Assembly (NCBI RefSeq): GCF_003369915.1
Contig: NC_046677.1
Location: forward strand, 21,284,913 to 21,348,912
Reading direction: 5' to 3'
Length of the DNA stretch: 64,000 nt
DNA from: Drosophila miranda
Lineage: Eukaryota > Arthropoda > Insecta > Diptera > Drosophilidae
Shown: positions 10,533 to 24,550 of the stretch, one piece after another
How the letters are laid out: the number at the start of each line of letters is the position of its first letter
How positions within the stretch are numbered: the first letter of the stretch is position 1
Translations under genes and position numbers: made by a program
Notes under the pieces: generated by a model
The model's input: the letters and a program-made list of their open reading frames with translations, nothing else
The model's database searches: none
Told to the model about the DNA's origin: nothing

Positions 10533-11171
10533 CTATTGGTATCCGTAGACCATCTGGTGGATTTCCACATCTCTGAGCATCGTTAGGCGGTCGCCGTAAC
10601 CGCTCTGCAGGAGTTGGTACTCCAGCTCATCGTCAACGGTTAGCACCTGGTGGAGGGGCAAAAATAGATGATTATCGGTGCGCTCGTACAGCTTGCGTGC
10701 ATTCCAGCGAAAGAGTTCCACTTCTTTGATAAATTTCGAATGCTTCTTGAGAAACCGCTTCTTTACGTTTCCGGAATGAGAAAGATTGAGAAGGTTACGT
10801 TCCTCTACTAAGACATTAAATGCTTTCAGTAGACGCATCATAATGAAGCGACGATAGCGTCGCTTTACTTCCGAGATGGGTGTGTCGTTCTTCTCCTGCT
10901 CCCTGTCTATCTTTTTCGTGTAACTCCAAAACGTCATGAATAGGATGAGTGACACTTTAAAAGTCACAATGTAGAGCAAAGCAAACATGGGGCCCACTTT
11001 CGGGTCGGTTAGCTGCTTCTTCCACCACAGCAGATCGCAGTTGCTCTTCACGTAGCTATAGTCCAGAATCCCCACCAGCATCACGAACATAATGGTACAC
11101 TTACTCAGGGTATCGTGGTTGTGGCGAAACAGGCAAATGATCTGCCGACACCACTCTTTGATAAAAACCAT
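10533..11171 (-). CDS. Unrecognised small membrane protein, 212 residues
   Basis: An intronless gene starting MVFIKEWCRQIICLFRHNHD and ending YGYQ. Two hydrophobic stretches near the N terminus (about residues 26-40, CTIMFVMLVGILDYSYV, and 60-80, MFALLYIVTFKVSLILFMTF) look like membrane helices. They are followed by a basic soluble part of about 130 residues (KKIDREQEK, VKRRYRRF, VKKRFLKKHSKF). There is no typical signal peptide. I recognise no family. Codon use and length suggest a real gene, possibly restricted to Drosophila. Its neighbours on both sides give no functional clue. Confidence 0.6.
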   Translation of the reverse strand: MVFIKEWCRQIICLFRHNHDTLSKCTIMFVMLVGILDYSYVKSNCDLLWWKKQLTDPKVGPMFALLYIVTFKVSLILFMTFWSYTKKIDREQEKNDTPISEVKRRYRRFIMMRLLKAFNVLVEERNLLNLSHSGNVKKRFLKKHSKFIKEVELFRWNARKLYERTDNHLFLPLHQVLTVDDELEYQLLQSGYGDRLTMLRDVEIHQMVYGYQ

Positions 11172-11862
11172 TCTGAAATGGACCTTAAGTTTTATTTTAG
11201 TGACCGAAAGCTAGTTACGAGGTAATGGTTCTTACCCACAATCGAAATTTTTCGGATTTAATTTAGATTTGAGTATTACAAAAATGTGTATATACAAATA
11301 CATTGGACGAAATTTGTGTATGATCTATCAAAATTTAGTTTGATTTCAAAATCCTTTCAAAGTGGCAGGAAACTTTATAGTTGTTATGATGTTAGTACCT
11401 AAAGTACGAATACAAAATATCTGGCATGAAGTGGAATGGAGTGACATGGGACTCTTACCGAAATGACTATTCAAATAAAGTAATTCAGATGATGGTTCGT
11501 CCAAAATGAAGATGCTTTATTAAGAAATGAAATATATATTACACTGCAACGTATTCCCTTAATGTCGTACGAAAACCCAAGCCAAAGTCATGGGTGGAAC
11601 TTTAAGTCGCTCTCAAACCGGAAGTACTTTTATCTGGTTATACTCTAAATAACAAAAATTACCACCCCATTGTAACACCCCTATCTTTGGGACGCACCAA
11701 GTAATTATTAAGATTGGTGTTTCTTCAAATATTCTCAAACACTCGAAAAAAGCCAAACGATATCTGTGAAACCTTCAAAAATAAAAGAACAATGAGTAGA
11801 GCTGCAGTATGAATGACTCTGATAACTCCAGATCTATTGTTCCACAGCTCAGTTTTTCTGGG
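11172..11862. other. Upstream region of Hml
   Basis: This is non-coding. Several GATA-type sites are present on either strand (for example TTTATCTGG near 11630 and CCTATCTTT near 11680). They would suit the GATA factor Serpent, which drives blood-cell genes in flies. The link to Hml expression is inference. Confidence 0.4.
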
Positions 11863-11901
11863 TATAAAAACCACTGCCCAGAGAAACTTCCTCTTAGTCG
11901 T
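11863..11901 (+). promoter_or_regulatory. Core promoter of Hml (TATA + initiator)
   Basis: TATAAAA at 11863-11869 lies 33 bp before the A of an initiator-like TTAGTC (A at 11896). The start codon of the secreted protein is about 108 bp further on, with no intron needed. A TATA promoter fits a strongly tissue-specific gene. Confidence 0.7.
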
Positions 11902-12003
11902 AATTCTGTGATTGATCCGTGGAAAGGTAGAGAAAAGTGAACACTAGGAACACAAGGAATAACTCACAGGTAGTCCTTGCAAAGGACTCAACCCAGCTGG
12001 TCC

Positions 12004-15000
12004 ATGGATACAGGACTGTGCATCCTGGCGGCATCCCTACTCAGCAGTGTGATCTGCTACAGTGTGGAGCCAACACGTACCTGGGTGGCCGAGTAAGTGA
12101 AAGGATAACCAATTGGAGATCGTCTCTCAATCTTTGCGTTTCCAGCAACCCGAACTGGGGTCCCAAAAAGGCACACGACATTTGGTTCAGCCAAGTGAAG
12201 AAACCCTTTCCCAACTGTCCCGAGTACAAGTTTCCGATAAACACAGATGTGAACTGTGTGGAGACGCCGGAGGGCGGCGAGTGCGAAGTCAGTTGCATCG
12301 GCAAGAACCACTTCTATGGGGAGCGGCCGAACGTCCGCAAAATGATTCTTTCCTGCAGGCGCGGCACATGGGGCATTAAGAACGGAGCGCCCACGGCAAA
12401 GACCATACAGTACTGCGATGGTGCTTGCATCTGCCGCAACGGTGGCATTTGCAACGGCGAGAAGGTGTGCCACTGTCGCAAGGGCTACGGCGGAGTCAGC
12501 TGTGAGAAGAACAAGGAGTTCGCGTGTCCGGAAGAGCCGCCTCAGCTGCCCAGGAATTCGAAAACCGTTTGCCGTGGCGACACCTGTGAGGTACAGTGCT
12601 CCAGAGGATTTTCCCTCGCCGATGGCCGCAGTCGGGTTCTGCTGAAGTGTGAGGGTACCAAATACATTGATTTGGCTGGAGGCCACACCAAGATATCGGA
12701 TTGCGAGGGTAAAGAAACAGCGGGCAACAGGCTCTCCCACTTAGACGGATTTTGTGAAAAACTCATAATTTTCCAGCAACATGTTCTCCGGTTTGCCTCA
12801 ACGGCGGCAAGTGCATTGCGGCCAATGTCTGTGAATGTCCACCCAACCTCCGGGGCAAGCAGTGCCAGTATCCAGTCTCTAGCTGCAACATAACCACGTT
12901 CAATGGCAACTTTCAATGCGACCACGCCCCAGATCGCTCCGAGTGTAGGCTGACCTGCCCATCTTTACCCGGAGTCAGTGTCCAGGGTACGCTGCAGTCG
13001 CTATACGTCTGTGATTACAGCACTGGCCAGTTTCAGCCCACACCAGCGGTCAAGTGCATTTATCGTAAGTATTGCATTTTCTTATCAATATCAATATTTC
13101 TGTAACCGATAAGATAGTCGGAGTGTGAATGAAACTTTTATCTTTGCCTATTTACTGTATAATTTTACTGTATTTTTTATTTGAACAAAATATTTCTGTT
13201 TGGAACAGCTCCCAATAGAAACATTTCGCAGCACATCAGCACTTCCGACACGCAGACAAATGGAACAGTAACCATAACTGGTGGCCACGTCCTCCCATGG
13301 CCGGATAATTTGATCAGCATCTGTGACCAATATGGTCGTTACAACAACAGTAATGACTGGATCTCTGAGCGGCCAGATGTTGATGACATTGATGGGGCCG
13401 ACAGATTGCGTCCGAAGCCCCTCAAGGATATTGTTGTGGCACCACAGCCGTCGGTTTGCAGTTCTTGGAATGGTCGAAATATACGAACCTTTGACGGATT
13501 GCTGTATAGGGTGCCACTGAACTGTGCCCACACTCTGGTCAGTGACAAGATCTATGGGGCATTCCATGTGTCCATTAAGAGCCCCTCAAGCACATCGCCA
13601 CTGACTATTCAGATCCAATGGCAGTCCGTGCAATACACGCTGGAGAATCTCAGTAAGTGTGGATAAATATGCTCCCCAAAGAGGATTTTATATGAGATTA
13701 TATTACAGATGGAAGTGTGACTCTTTCCACGCCCAGTAAGAAGCTTTCGCTGCCTGTCCAGGTGCTGGGCATGAAGATAGTGACGTTCGCTCAGCACATT
13801 GAAGTCGACCTTGAGTCGGTGGGTCTGCAATTAATCTGGGATCACCATCAGCAGCTCGCGGTGCACGCCAGTGTCGATCTCTGGCAAAAGTTGGGAGGTC
13901 TCTGTGGGCATCTCGATGGCAACTGTGACAATGATCTAATGAGCCGATCAGGCAGCGTGTCCAAGGCAATTCGCACTTTTACCGACAGTTGGCGCAATGC
14001 TGACCAAACGTGTGTCCTCGAGCCCGATGAGGATTTGGCTCAGTGCCACGGAGATCGCCATAAGAAGGCCGTCAGCAAGTGCAAGGATCTGCTGTACAAT
14101 CTTAACCTAAAGTCCTGTCTGGAGCAGTTCAACCAGGAGACTCTGCTGCGTACCTGTATCAGTGACCAATGTGCCTGTGCTGATGGTCAGGACTGCAGCT
14201 GCAATCTCCTGCAGTCGCTGGTGGACGAGTGTCGGTTTGAGGGCCTTAAGCCAGCCAAGGATTGGCGCAATCTTCAGCTGTGTCCCATCAGCTGCAGCGG
14301 TGGTCGCATCTACCAGACGTGTGGTCCGCAATCGCAGCCCACCTGCGAGAATGAAGGAGTCAGTGCGCCCGGTGAATGCTTTGAAGGATGCTATTGCCCC
14401 GAAGGCAAGCTGCAGTACAGGGACACGTGCATCGAACGAAAGATGTGTCCCTGCGAGCTGCGGGGACGAGAGTTCCAGCCCGGGGAGAAGCACCAAAAGG
14501 ACTGCAACACGTGCCTCTGCCAGTCGGGGAAGTGGCGGTGCACCGACAACAAGTGCGACAAACGCTGCTCGGCCTTTGGGGATCCCCACTATCGCACCTT
14601 CGATGGCAAACGCTACGATTTCCAGGGCCGCTGCCTCTACTACCTGCTCAAGACTTCCAGTCGTTCAGTGGAGGGCGAAAACATCAAGTGCTCTGGGGCC
14701 ATCGATGAAGCTGTGGAGCCATCGCCCACTGGACACTCCTGCACCAGATCGATAGTTGTGCGTTTTACCCTCAGAGATGGCGGTCCAACGGTCATCAAGC
14801 TGGACCAGAAGCTCCATAGCTCTGTCAACGGTGAGGCTGTGACGCAGCTCCCACTGGAGCTGGGTAACTGTGAAGTGGTGCTTCGACTGGCCAGCCATCA
14901 TTTCCTGACGGTCACCTTTGACGACGGCCTGGTGGTGTGGTGGAACGGCCAATCGACAGTTCACATTGATGCACCCTACAGCTACTTTGACAACACGGCC

Positions 15001-18000
15001 GGGCTCTGTGGCACGTTCAACGACAACACGAAGGACGACTTCCTCACGCCCGACGGTGACTACGAAGGCACCGCTGTGGCGTTTGCCAATAAATGGCGGA
15101 CCAAGGAGATGTGCGCAGAGCCAGAGCCACCCGTGGCGCCCACACCCTGCTCCGAGAATCCCCAACAGCTAAAGGTAGCCGAAGAGATTTGCTCGCTGCT
15201 CAGATCCGATACCTTCTCGCCCTGCCACTGGGCTGTAGATCCTACCAGCCACTACGAGGACTGTATTGCCGATATATGTGCCGCCAAGGACTCCACCACA
15301 AGTCCGGCTACAACCAACAAGGCCTTGTGCGAGCTGCTTGCCGACTATGCCCATCTTTGCGTACGGAATGGCATTCGCACCAGCTGGCGGCAATCGATCA
15401 AACAGTGTTCAATCAAGGGTCCTCGGGTCCAGCAATTGTGGTAGATATATATACTATGAGTAATGGATGAGATATCCAATCCAAAGCCAAATGTCTTTTC
15501 TAGCACCTGTTTGGATGGCCTTTGGCAGTGCCAGGATGCGGACAAGGATGACTTAATCGTTTATCCGCCATTAGGCAACCTTCGCAAACAGTGTGCCAAG
15601 ACTCCCTACGCCAAGTTCGTCTCCTGTGCCCCCAAAGAGCCCAGGACATGCAAGAACATGCATGACTTCAAGCCGGACACTGCCGCCTGTCGTCCCGGCT
15701 GTGTCTGTGACGATGGCTACGTGTACGATGTGACGCGCCAGCAGTGCGTGCCATCGGAGAAGTGCTCCTGCTACCATGCGGGACGGAGCTTTGATGACGG
15801 CGACACCTTCAAAGAGCTGTGCAATCTGTGCGTTTGCCAGGGTGGCTCCTGGAAGTGCAGCCGCAACGATTGCGAGTCCTCTTGCAGTATCTGGGGTGAC
15901 TCTCACTTCAGCACCTTCGATGGTAAGGACTTTGACTTCCTGGGCGAGTGCGATTACATACTGTCCAAGGGCGTCAACGATCAGGGCCATGGCTTCTCCA
16001 TTGTCATACAGAATGTACTGTGCGGCTCATCGGGTGTGACGTGCTCCAAGTCCTTGGAGATCAATTTGAGCGGCAAGGCAAGTGAGGGTAAGGGTCAGGG
16101 TCAGGAGCAGCTAAAGCTGAGCGCTGGCGGTATTTATGCAACGGATTCCAATACATCGACCATAGCAGGTTAGTACATATTGCATCGACAAACCATTTTA
16201 TAAAATGTTGGGTTCTTTGGCCAAAACACATTTCTACTCCTTAAATATATGTTCTCTTGTAGGTCTTCGCAAGCAGATAAGCTCTCATTCCTCCAGCTCA
16301 TTCCACATCTACAAGGCGGGAGTGTTTGTTGTCGTCGAGGTACTCTCCTTGCATCTGCAGATCAAATGGGACGAGGGGACCCGCGTCTATGTGAAGATTG
16401 GCAACGAGTGGCAGGGCCGGGTGGCCGGACTATGTGGCAACAACAATGGCAATAGCTTGGATGACTTCAAATCCCCATCGGGGGGACAGGAGACAGAGCC
16501 CACGCTCTTTGGTCACTCGTGGCGGACGCATCAGCAGTGCGTGCTGCCCCAACAACTGTTTGACTCGTGTCAGCGGAATCCACAGCGTCGTGCCTGGTCC
16601 GAGTTGCAATGTAGTGTCCTGAAGTCGCCCCTATTCGCAGCCTGCCATGTGGAGGTGCCGCTGGAGCGTTATCTGAAACGCTGCATCTTTGACACCTGTG
16701 CCTGCGATCAGGGTGGCGACTGCGAGTGCCTCTGCACGGCTGTGGCTGCCTATGCCGATGCTTGTGCCAAGAAAAGCATCAACGTGCGTTGGCGTACGCC
16801 CCACTTTTGTCGTGAGTACTACAGATCCTTCATCTTCCCTTGATATCCCATGCTAAGATCTTCCCCTTCCCGGTTAGCCATGCAATGTGATACCCATTGC
16901 TCGGACTACAGTGCCTGTACTCCAGCTTGTCCTGTGGAGACCTGCGATAATCTGCTAGATCAGGGAGATTCGGGGCGTTTGTGTCATCACGAGAACTGCG
17001 TCGAGGGCTGCCTGATCAAGCCCTGTCCGCCGGGTCAGATATATTTGAACGACACCCACACGGTGTGCGTGCCCAGGTCAGAGTGCAAGCCAGTGTGTCT
17101 GGTGCGGGAGGACATCACATACTACGAGGGCGACATCACCTACACGGATGACTGTGCCACCTGTCGCTGCTCCAAGAAGAAGGAGGTGTGTAGTGGCAAG
17201 CCCTGTCCACCCGTCGTAACCACTGAAGGACCATCTGTCACGGGCACAGGAACATTGCCAAATCAAGATCGGGGCAAGAACTGTGTGCGCGGCTGGTCGC
17301 GTTGGTTGGATCGTGGCTCGAGTGCTGGTGGCATTAATCTCAACGATGTGGAACCGCTGCCCAAGTTCGATCGCTTCGAGTCCATTTACGGCACCTGCGA
17401 TCGGGAGTACATGACCAGCATCGAATGCCGCGTTAAGGACAACAAACAGTCGTACGACCTTGTGGATGATAATGTCGTCTGCAACCTGGATCGGGGTCTT
17501 GTCTGTGTGGGTAAATGCCACGACTACGAGATTCGAGTACATTGCCTGTGCGATGATGATGGATACACCACCGCTAAGCCCCCACCGCCGCCACCACCCA
17601 CAGAGATCTGCGATCCATCGTTCCAGATGTTCAAGGAGTACCCTGGGGACTGCTACAAGTATCTGCGCTGCGAGCACATTCCTGGGAATACAAACTGGCA
17701 CTGGGTGCCCGGTTCTTGTGGCACCAATCTGATGTTCAATACGGCCATCGGTGCCTGCGATCAGGTCTCAATAGTATCACGGATTAGGCCGCAGTGCCGC
17801 AAGATAACCGACCGTTGTCGCGACGATGAGGAGTGGAACGATTGCGCCAACCAATGCGAGCACACGTGCCACTTCTTTGGCCAGCAGTTGATTAAGCGAG
17901 GGCTCTGCAATCCCGCCGAACACTGCAAGGGCGGATGCGTGCCTAAGAAGCGGCCGGATTGTAGGGCCCTAGGTAAGTTCTGGCGCGATGAGAACACCTG

Positions 18001-21000
18001 TGTGGATCAGGATGACTGTCCTTGCCTGGACGATGACAATGATAAGTACGTGCAACCACATGGGATTATTATCAATGATCAGTTCGACTGTCAATGTGTG
18101 TTCAATCAATATGTGTGCGTCCCAAAAAAGACCACCACGGAGGCGCGTAAGTAAATATACTTACCCGGAATGAGGCACTTCATTGACATTTCCTTCTTCA
18201 TTTTCAGCACCGATTGGAGGTCACACCACAACTACAGCATTACCTTTGATACCCACAACTCTTACTCCGCCTGTATTGTGCCCAACAAATAGGTACGTAT
18301 AAGCAAAGACCATTACCAAGATTTTGCATGAGGCACCAAAAAGTTTTTCTTGGGCAGCTGAGTCGGTCCCCAGAATAATGCAGTGTTAAAACAGTGATAC
18401 CTCTCTTTCTGTGCAGCATGGTTCGCTTCTTTACGAGGGAACCCTCTATAAGCGACAGTGCCTTCAGTGCTTCCAGCTCGCTGAGCAACAACCACGTGGC
18501 GCATTTGGCCCGTCTGCACCGTAAGCCCAAGCTCAATGCTGGGGCTTGGACACCGAAGATCAGCGATCAGTCGCAATATTTACAGGTGGACTTTGAGCGG
18601 CCGCAAGGCATCTATGGACTGCTCATTGCCGGCGATCCACACAACGACAACTATGTGACGCTCTTCAAGGTGCTGTACAGCCTGGATGGCGAGGGCTATC
18701 ACGAACTGATCGATCAACGAGGAGAGCCACAGGTGCTGATAGGACCTAAGGATTCGCGTGTGGCCCGTGCGCATGTTTTCCAGCGCCCCATCGAGGCCAA
18801 GTCTGTGCGTCTCTATCCGCTGAGATGGCAGAATGCCATTGCCATACGCTTTGATCTACTGCTTTGCAACCATGTGCCAACCACCACAGCTCCAGTGCCC
18901 GATAGGACGACGCCTCTGCCGCCCACGAAGCCACCACTCGACAGGCTGATCTGTGACGACCCTCTCGGTGTGGACAACGGAGACCTACAGCCCCATCAAG
19001 TGACCGCGAGCAGTATTTGGCTATCCTCGCAGGTTGATAGCCAGGTGGGTCTCTTGGACCTGCTGCAGTTCCGCTCCCAGCTGGGCTGGCGTCCACTGGC
19101 CAACAAGCAGGACGAGTATGTGGACTTTGATTTCCTGGAGCCACGCAACGTGACAGCCGTACAGACACGGGGCGGAGTCCACGGCTGGGTCACCGCCTAT
19201 CGCGTACTCTTCTCCCTGAACAGGCTGGTGTGGAACGAGCTGCCTGGACCGAATGGAGATGCTCATATCTTTGAAGGCAATCGGGATGCCCAGGGTATTC
19301 AAACGAATGGCTTTGTACGACCGCTGGTCACACGATATCTACGACTGGTGCCCACGGGATGGGAGAAGAACATCAACTGGCGCATTGAGCCGCTGGGCTG
19401 TTTCCTTCCTTACCGTAAGTCATAGAGATATACAATCATGATAAGCTCTTCATCAACTTCTTAATTATACAGCCAACACTACTAAGCCCATTATGCGACC
19501 CTGCACCGTCTGCAAGGGCATCGACCTGCCGTCTTTGACTGGAGGCGATTGCCCTTGCAGCGATGGTCTCTTTTGGACTGGCTCCAAGTGCATCGAACGT
19601 AATCTCTGCCCCTGCATCGACAACTTCACGCCGTAAGAATCTAATTGAGAGAGTGTGTCCTTCGTGGTCTAGCTGTTGTCTTTTATAGCTATCCCATTGG
19701 AACGAAATTCGAGAATAAAGACTGCGAGGAGTGCGTCTGTCTGTTGGGGGGAATCATCAGTTGCAAGCCACAGACCTGCCCACCCTGTCCGACCCACATG
19801 CGGCGTGTCCGCAATGGCTGCCACTGCGAGTGTCAGCTGTGCCCGCCCACCACGCGGCTATGCCCCACCAGCGGGGATTGTATTCCAAATGAATGGTGGT
19901 GCAATCACGTCCAGAATTGTGCCGATGATGAGGATGAGACATGTGATCCTGCACAGACAACGCTGCAGCCACGTAAGATTCAGACAGAGTTCCATTTTTA
20001 ATCCGTGGCTAATGTTTTCCCTCTGTTCCGGCACAGCCACCACCAGAAAACCCCCTACAGAGTGTCCTGTTATCGAGTGTCCCCCCGGTTACACCGTCAA
20101 GATTAGGGGAAAAATACCAAAAGTATTATCCGAAATGCTCTTGACCTCTGTCTCTACAGAAAATTTTGACATCGATCAGGCCATCGAGCCATTGAAGGAG
20201 TGGCTATCGCAGCTGCAATCCTCGGATAACCCTGAGATTGCTTCAGTGGTCCGTAAAGTACTATCCTCTTTAACTGCCACTGAAGGGGAGGAGGCGGTGG
20301 TGAAGCCTCAAAGAGAGTCAGGTCTAACACTGGAACTGTTGGAGCTTAATGAATTGCCTTTGATTCCACAAAGGCCAGAGACAGAGGCCTCGACTGCATT
20401 GCCACTGGGAATCATTGAGCTTCTAAAGAAGATTGGCATTGCAGAACCCACGATTTCCGACTATTCGGATACGGATCAGGCAGGGGATGAGCTAGAGCTG
20501 GACTCGGAGACACTGTTGCTAGTAAATGGCGCACGTGGAACCAAAGATAGTTCAGAGTTGAGCTTGTACGGATACAACTTCCAGCTGCCACGAGAGCTGC
20601 AGGCTCTGATGGGTCTAACTCCTTACATTGCCACCAGAGATCTTAAGAATATGGAGCTTTGCGACGCCTTCTGCTGCCTGCCCCAGAGCAACCAGACTTG
20701 CATGGATCCCAAGTGTCCAGAGGGTTACGAACCAATCGTTGATACTGCCAGCATTGGAGCCGGAAAGTGTCCCATCTACACCTGCAGACGGTCACGGATA
20801 CCAGACGATACGTGCGACATAACCGGACGTATTTTCAGCACTTTCGATGGTACCGTCTACAAGTATGACATCTGCAGCCACACCCTGGCCCGGGATACGG
20901 ACGGTAATCGTTGGTCCATCAGCACACAGCTCCAGTGTGCCCCAGATCAGCCGAGCTGCGGGGCCAAAACTCTGATCATTAGCGACCAGCAGAGAGGTAT

Positions 21001-24000
21001 TGCCATCAGCATTCTGCCCAACCAGCGGGTGATCTTCAACGGCTATGAGTTCAGTGTACGCGATTTGGCCTTGGTAAACGCCATCCGGCGATCCTTCGTC
21101 ATTAGCCAGATAGGAGAGACCATTGTGGTCGTTTGTCGCCAACACAAGTTCTGGGTGCAGTATGCGGCCAGTGGGAACATAAGGATTGGTGTCTCCCAGG
21201 ACCTGCTCGGCCGTGTGGATGGGTTGTGTGGCTTCTACAATGGTCGAAGTGATGATGATAAGCGTACCCCTCAAAGATTACATGTGATCAGCAGCACAGA
21301 CTTTGGGGATGCCTGGTATGACCGCAAGGTGCCACTGGACAAGTGTCGGCCGCAGGTCTGCCCCGTGGATTTGCAGCAACGAGCCCTACAAATGTGCCAA
21401 GCAGTCAGGTACGAGTGCGATCCCTTGTTAATGTAGTCCATCTTTCTAGAATATCCTTTTCCTTCTTTATCCCTCCCAGACATCCCTCGTTTGGAGCCTG
21501 CAGCGTCTCGGTTAACATCCAGGACTTCCTCAGCCGGTGCGTGGAGAATACCTGCGAGTGCCTGAAGGCCAATGCCGGTGCCGAGGGCAGCTGTCGCTGC
21601 GACCTTCTGCAGCAATTCGTTGGTCAATGCCTGGCCGTCAATCGCCACTTGCAGCTGACTAGCTGGAGGAGTGTGCACCGCTGCAACCAGACCTGCCGTC
21701 CCCCTCTTATACACCACGATTGCTACAGGCAACGCTGCGAACAGCAGTGCGGCGACCTCCAGAGCGGCCAGACGGCCAGCGTTTGTCCATCCATACCAAG
21801 GACCTGCTTCTCTGGATGCTACTGCCCCGAGGGCACTGTGCGGCGAGGTGAAGAATGTGTACCCATCGAGGACTGCAAGGACTGCAAATGCACCTTGTTC
21901 GGGGCCAGCAAGTTTGTCACATACGACGGAAGCAGCTACAGCTTCAAGGGCAACTGCACCTATCTGGTTACCAGGGATCTGCTCCTGCCAGGCAGCTACC
22001 ATTTCCAGGTCTATGCCACCATCAAGCCTTGCGGTCCCACGGAGACGGAGAGCTGTGTACAGGCGCTGCATGTGACTGCTGGAGAGCACACTCTCCACAT
22101 CGAACGACACGCGCAGGATGTGAAGCTGTTGGCTGATGGCTACCAAGTCTCCCTGTGGCCTCATCAGTCCACCTGGCTGAAGGTGATTCAACAGAGGGAA
22201 CAGCAACTGATTGTGCAACTACCACAAGCCAAGCTCGAGTTAATTGTGAATCTGAATACACTGCAGTTTCAGGTAAGCTCTATCGACTGTTCTCTATCCT
22301 ACCTCAAGCTCATATCTCTGCCTCCTGTAGCTGAGTGTGCCTTCGGTACGGTATGGCAGTCGCATGGAGGGTCTGTGCGGCAACTGCAACGGCCTTAGCA
22401 TAGACGATTTGCACATCAATCCCCTTAAGAAACCTACGGATCAGCGTCCCTTGGGGTTGATAGACTTTGTCACCAGTTGGCAGATAGACGAACCCCGGCT
22501 GGGCATTAACACGCGTCCCTGCCAGGGCCATCAGATCTGCAAAGCCCTGCCCCGGGAGCGCAATCTTTGCTATCACCTGATCGTACAGTCGGGCATCTTT
22601 GACCGTTGTCCTTTGCTCGTAGATCCGCTGGCATTCATTCAGGCCTGCCAGAAGGACACCTGCACTGCCACCACGGACAAGCAGGTGATCTGTGACGCTC
22701 TCAGTGCCTATGCAGCCGAGTGTAACGCTGCTGGCGTCTGTGTCGACTGGCGTCCCTTTGCCGAGTGCCCGGCACAGTGTCCGCCTGGATTGTCCTACAA
22801 GTCCTGCGATTGCGACGTCAACTGTGACACTGGGGTTGATCGTGTTGATCATAGCAATCTAGCGATCATTTTCAAGGGACGCTGCCTGCATACAGAACGT
22901 CATGAGGGCTGCTTCTGTCCCGATGACAAGGTACTTCACCACGGCAAATGCGTATCCCCCAGCAAGTGCATAGCCTGCGGCGACGGCCGTCACGTGGGCG
23001 ACGTTTGGCAGCCGGATAAATGCACAAATTGCACTTGTCTCGCCAGCGGACAGGTCAGCTGTGAAAAGGAGCAGTGTGGTCGCGATACGGATCACATCTG
23101 CCAGAAGGGCTTTACTCAGGTGGTGCTGCAAAGGGATTACGAGTGCTGCCCCACTCGCATATGCGTGGGAGACATTGAAAAGCCTCCTGGACACGTTTGT
23201 GAGAAGCCCAAGTTGCCCGATTGCGGTCCAGACCAGCATCGAATTGTGGACAAGGATGTCAATGAATGTCCCATCTATATATGCGGTGGGTTTTTTTGTT
23301 TTCTGATATTTTAGTGTAATCATTTGTGTTCCCTTTATAGAATGCAAGCCCAAGGTTCAATGTGAGCCTACTTCTCCAGTGAAACTACGACCAGGAGAGA
23401 AACTGCAACCCGTAGACGACGGTTGCTGTCCCGGACAACGAGTTGTCTGTGTGCCCAGCAAGTGCCCGAAGCCGCCTGCAGTATGCGATGAGCATCACTA
23501 TGAACTGATCTCACAGAAATTGCCCGGAGACTGCTGTGCCGTACACAAATGTGTGCCGCCCAAGGATAAGTGCCTGAGTCATCACGACAATGTGGTGCAG
23601 GCCCATCATACAGGCGACAAGTGGCAGGATCCGCTGGACCCGTGCGTCTCGTACGAGTGCGTGGTTATCGGCAATCTGTTGCAGACAGTGCACACCATTC
23701 TCAGCTGTGACAAAAAGTGTCCGCCTGGGTACACCTACGAGCACACGAATAGCGCCAAGTGTTGCGGCTCCTGCGTGCCAACGGGCTGCCATCACGATGG
23801 CAAACTGTACAAGCCAGACGAGCAGTGGAACAGCCTGGACAAGTGCATCACGTACACTTGCGTGTCCCTCGACGGTCAACTGATCAGACACGAGTCGCAC
23901 GAGGCCTGTGCGGATGTCAGCCAGTGCCCGCTTGCGGATCTTGTGGATAATGGCGGCTGTTGCAAGCGGTGCAAGAGTAGGCCCCCGACGCTGGATAAAA

Positions 24001-24446
24001 CAGGCTGTCAGGCCGTATCTCTGCCCCTTCAGCACACGGTTAGGCTGATCAGCTACAAGAGCCAGGATCATGGGCAATGCTACAACGAGCAACCGATCCA
24101 GGGTGTCACCCAGTGCGAAGGTGCCTGCGATTCGGCCTTCAAGTACAATCCGCTTTTGATCAAGTTTGAGGATAAGTGCAGCTGCTGTGCCGCCACGGGT
24201 TTGAGAACCGTCTTGGTGAAGGTAAAGTGTGCCGATGGAAACTATCTAGAACAGTCCCTGGAAGTGCCCACAGGCTGCAGTTGTGAACCGTGCAACAAAC
24301 ACCATTTGGCAAAAGTGCAGCCTGTTGAGGAAACGAAACCCGTGTCTGTGGGTGAGCTCTTGGACAAGGAGAAGGAGAACGATGATGAAGAGGAGCTCAA
24401 TCTGCAAGACTTACTCGATCAAAGCGGTGGCGTAATTACGCGTTAA
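12004..24446 (+). CDS. Hml: Hemolectin, giant secreted clotting protein
   Basis: Sixteen exons: 12004-12092, 12146-12708, 12777-13064, 13209-13652, 13709-15440, 15504-16168, 16263-16811, 16878-18146, 18208-18292, 18417-19414, 19473-19632, 19689-19972, 20037-21408, 21480-22272, 22331-23285, 23341-24446. All phases agree, giving 3783 residues, close to the fly protein as I recall it. Order, by approximate residue: signal peptide (MDTGLCILAASLLSSVIC), sushi-like and EGF modules (to 250), von Willebrand D domains near 400, 750, 1165, 2635 and 2970 with C8 and TIL modules between, a WxxW mucin-type module near 1580, a chitin-binding-like module near 1690, two discoidin (FA58C) domains (1895-2225), an LDL-receptor A repeat (2330), VWC modules and a C-terminal cystine knot (3635-3735). 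In flies it is made by haemocytes and crosslinks the clot. The intron at 15441 is the least certain. Confidence 0.92.
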
Positions 24447-24509
24447 CCGGAACCATCCATACCCGGATAATATTATAGATTAAAAAGTATCAAGCAAGAC
24501 AAATAACTT

Positions 24510-24515
24510 AATAAA
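24510..24515 (+). terminator. Polyadenylation signal of Hml
   Basis: AATAAA lies 64 bp after the Hml stop codon and about 35 bp before the palindromic insertion begins, so the transcript probably ends right at the edge of the insertion. Confidence 0.65.
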
Positions 24516-24550
24516 GGAGTTTTGTTTCACATTATGTATATGTGAACATT

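Noticed and set aside
12004-24446. Hml as a processed retrocopy
   Set aside because: Fifteen introns with correct phases are present, so the copy is genomic and intact.
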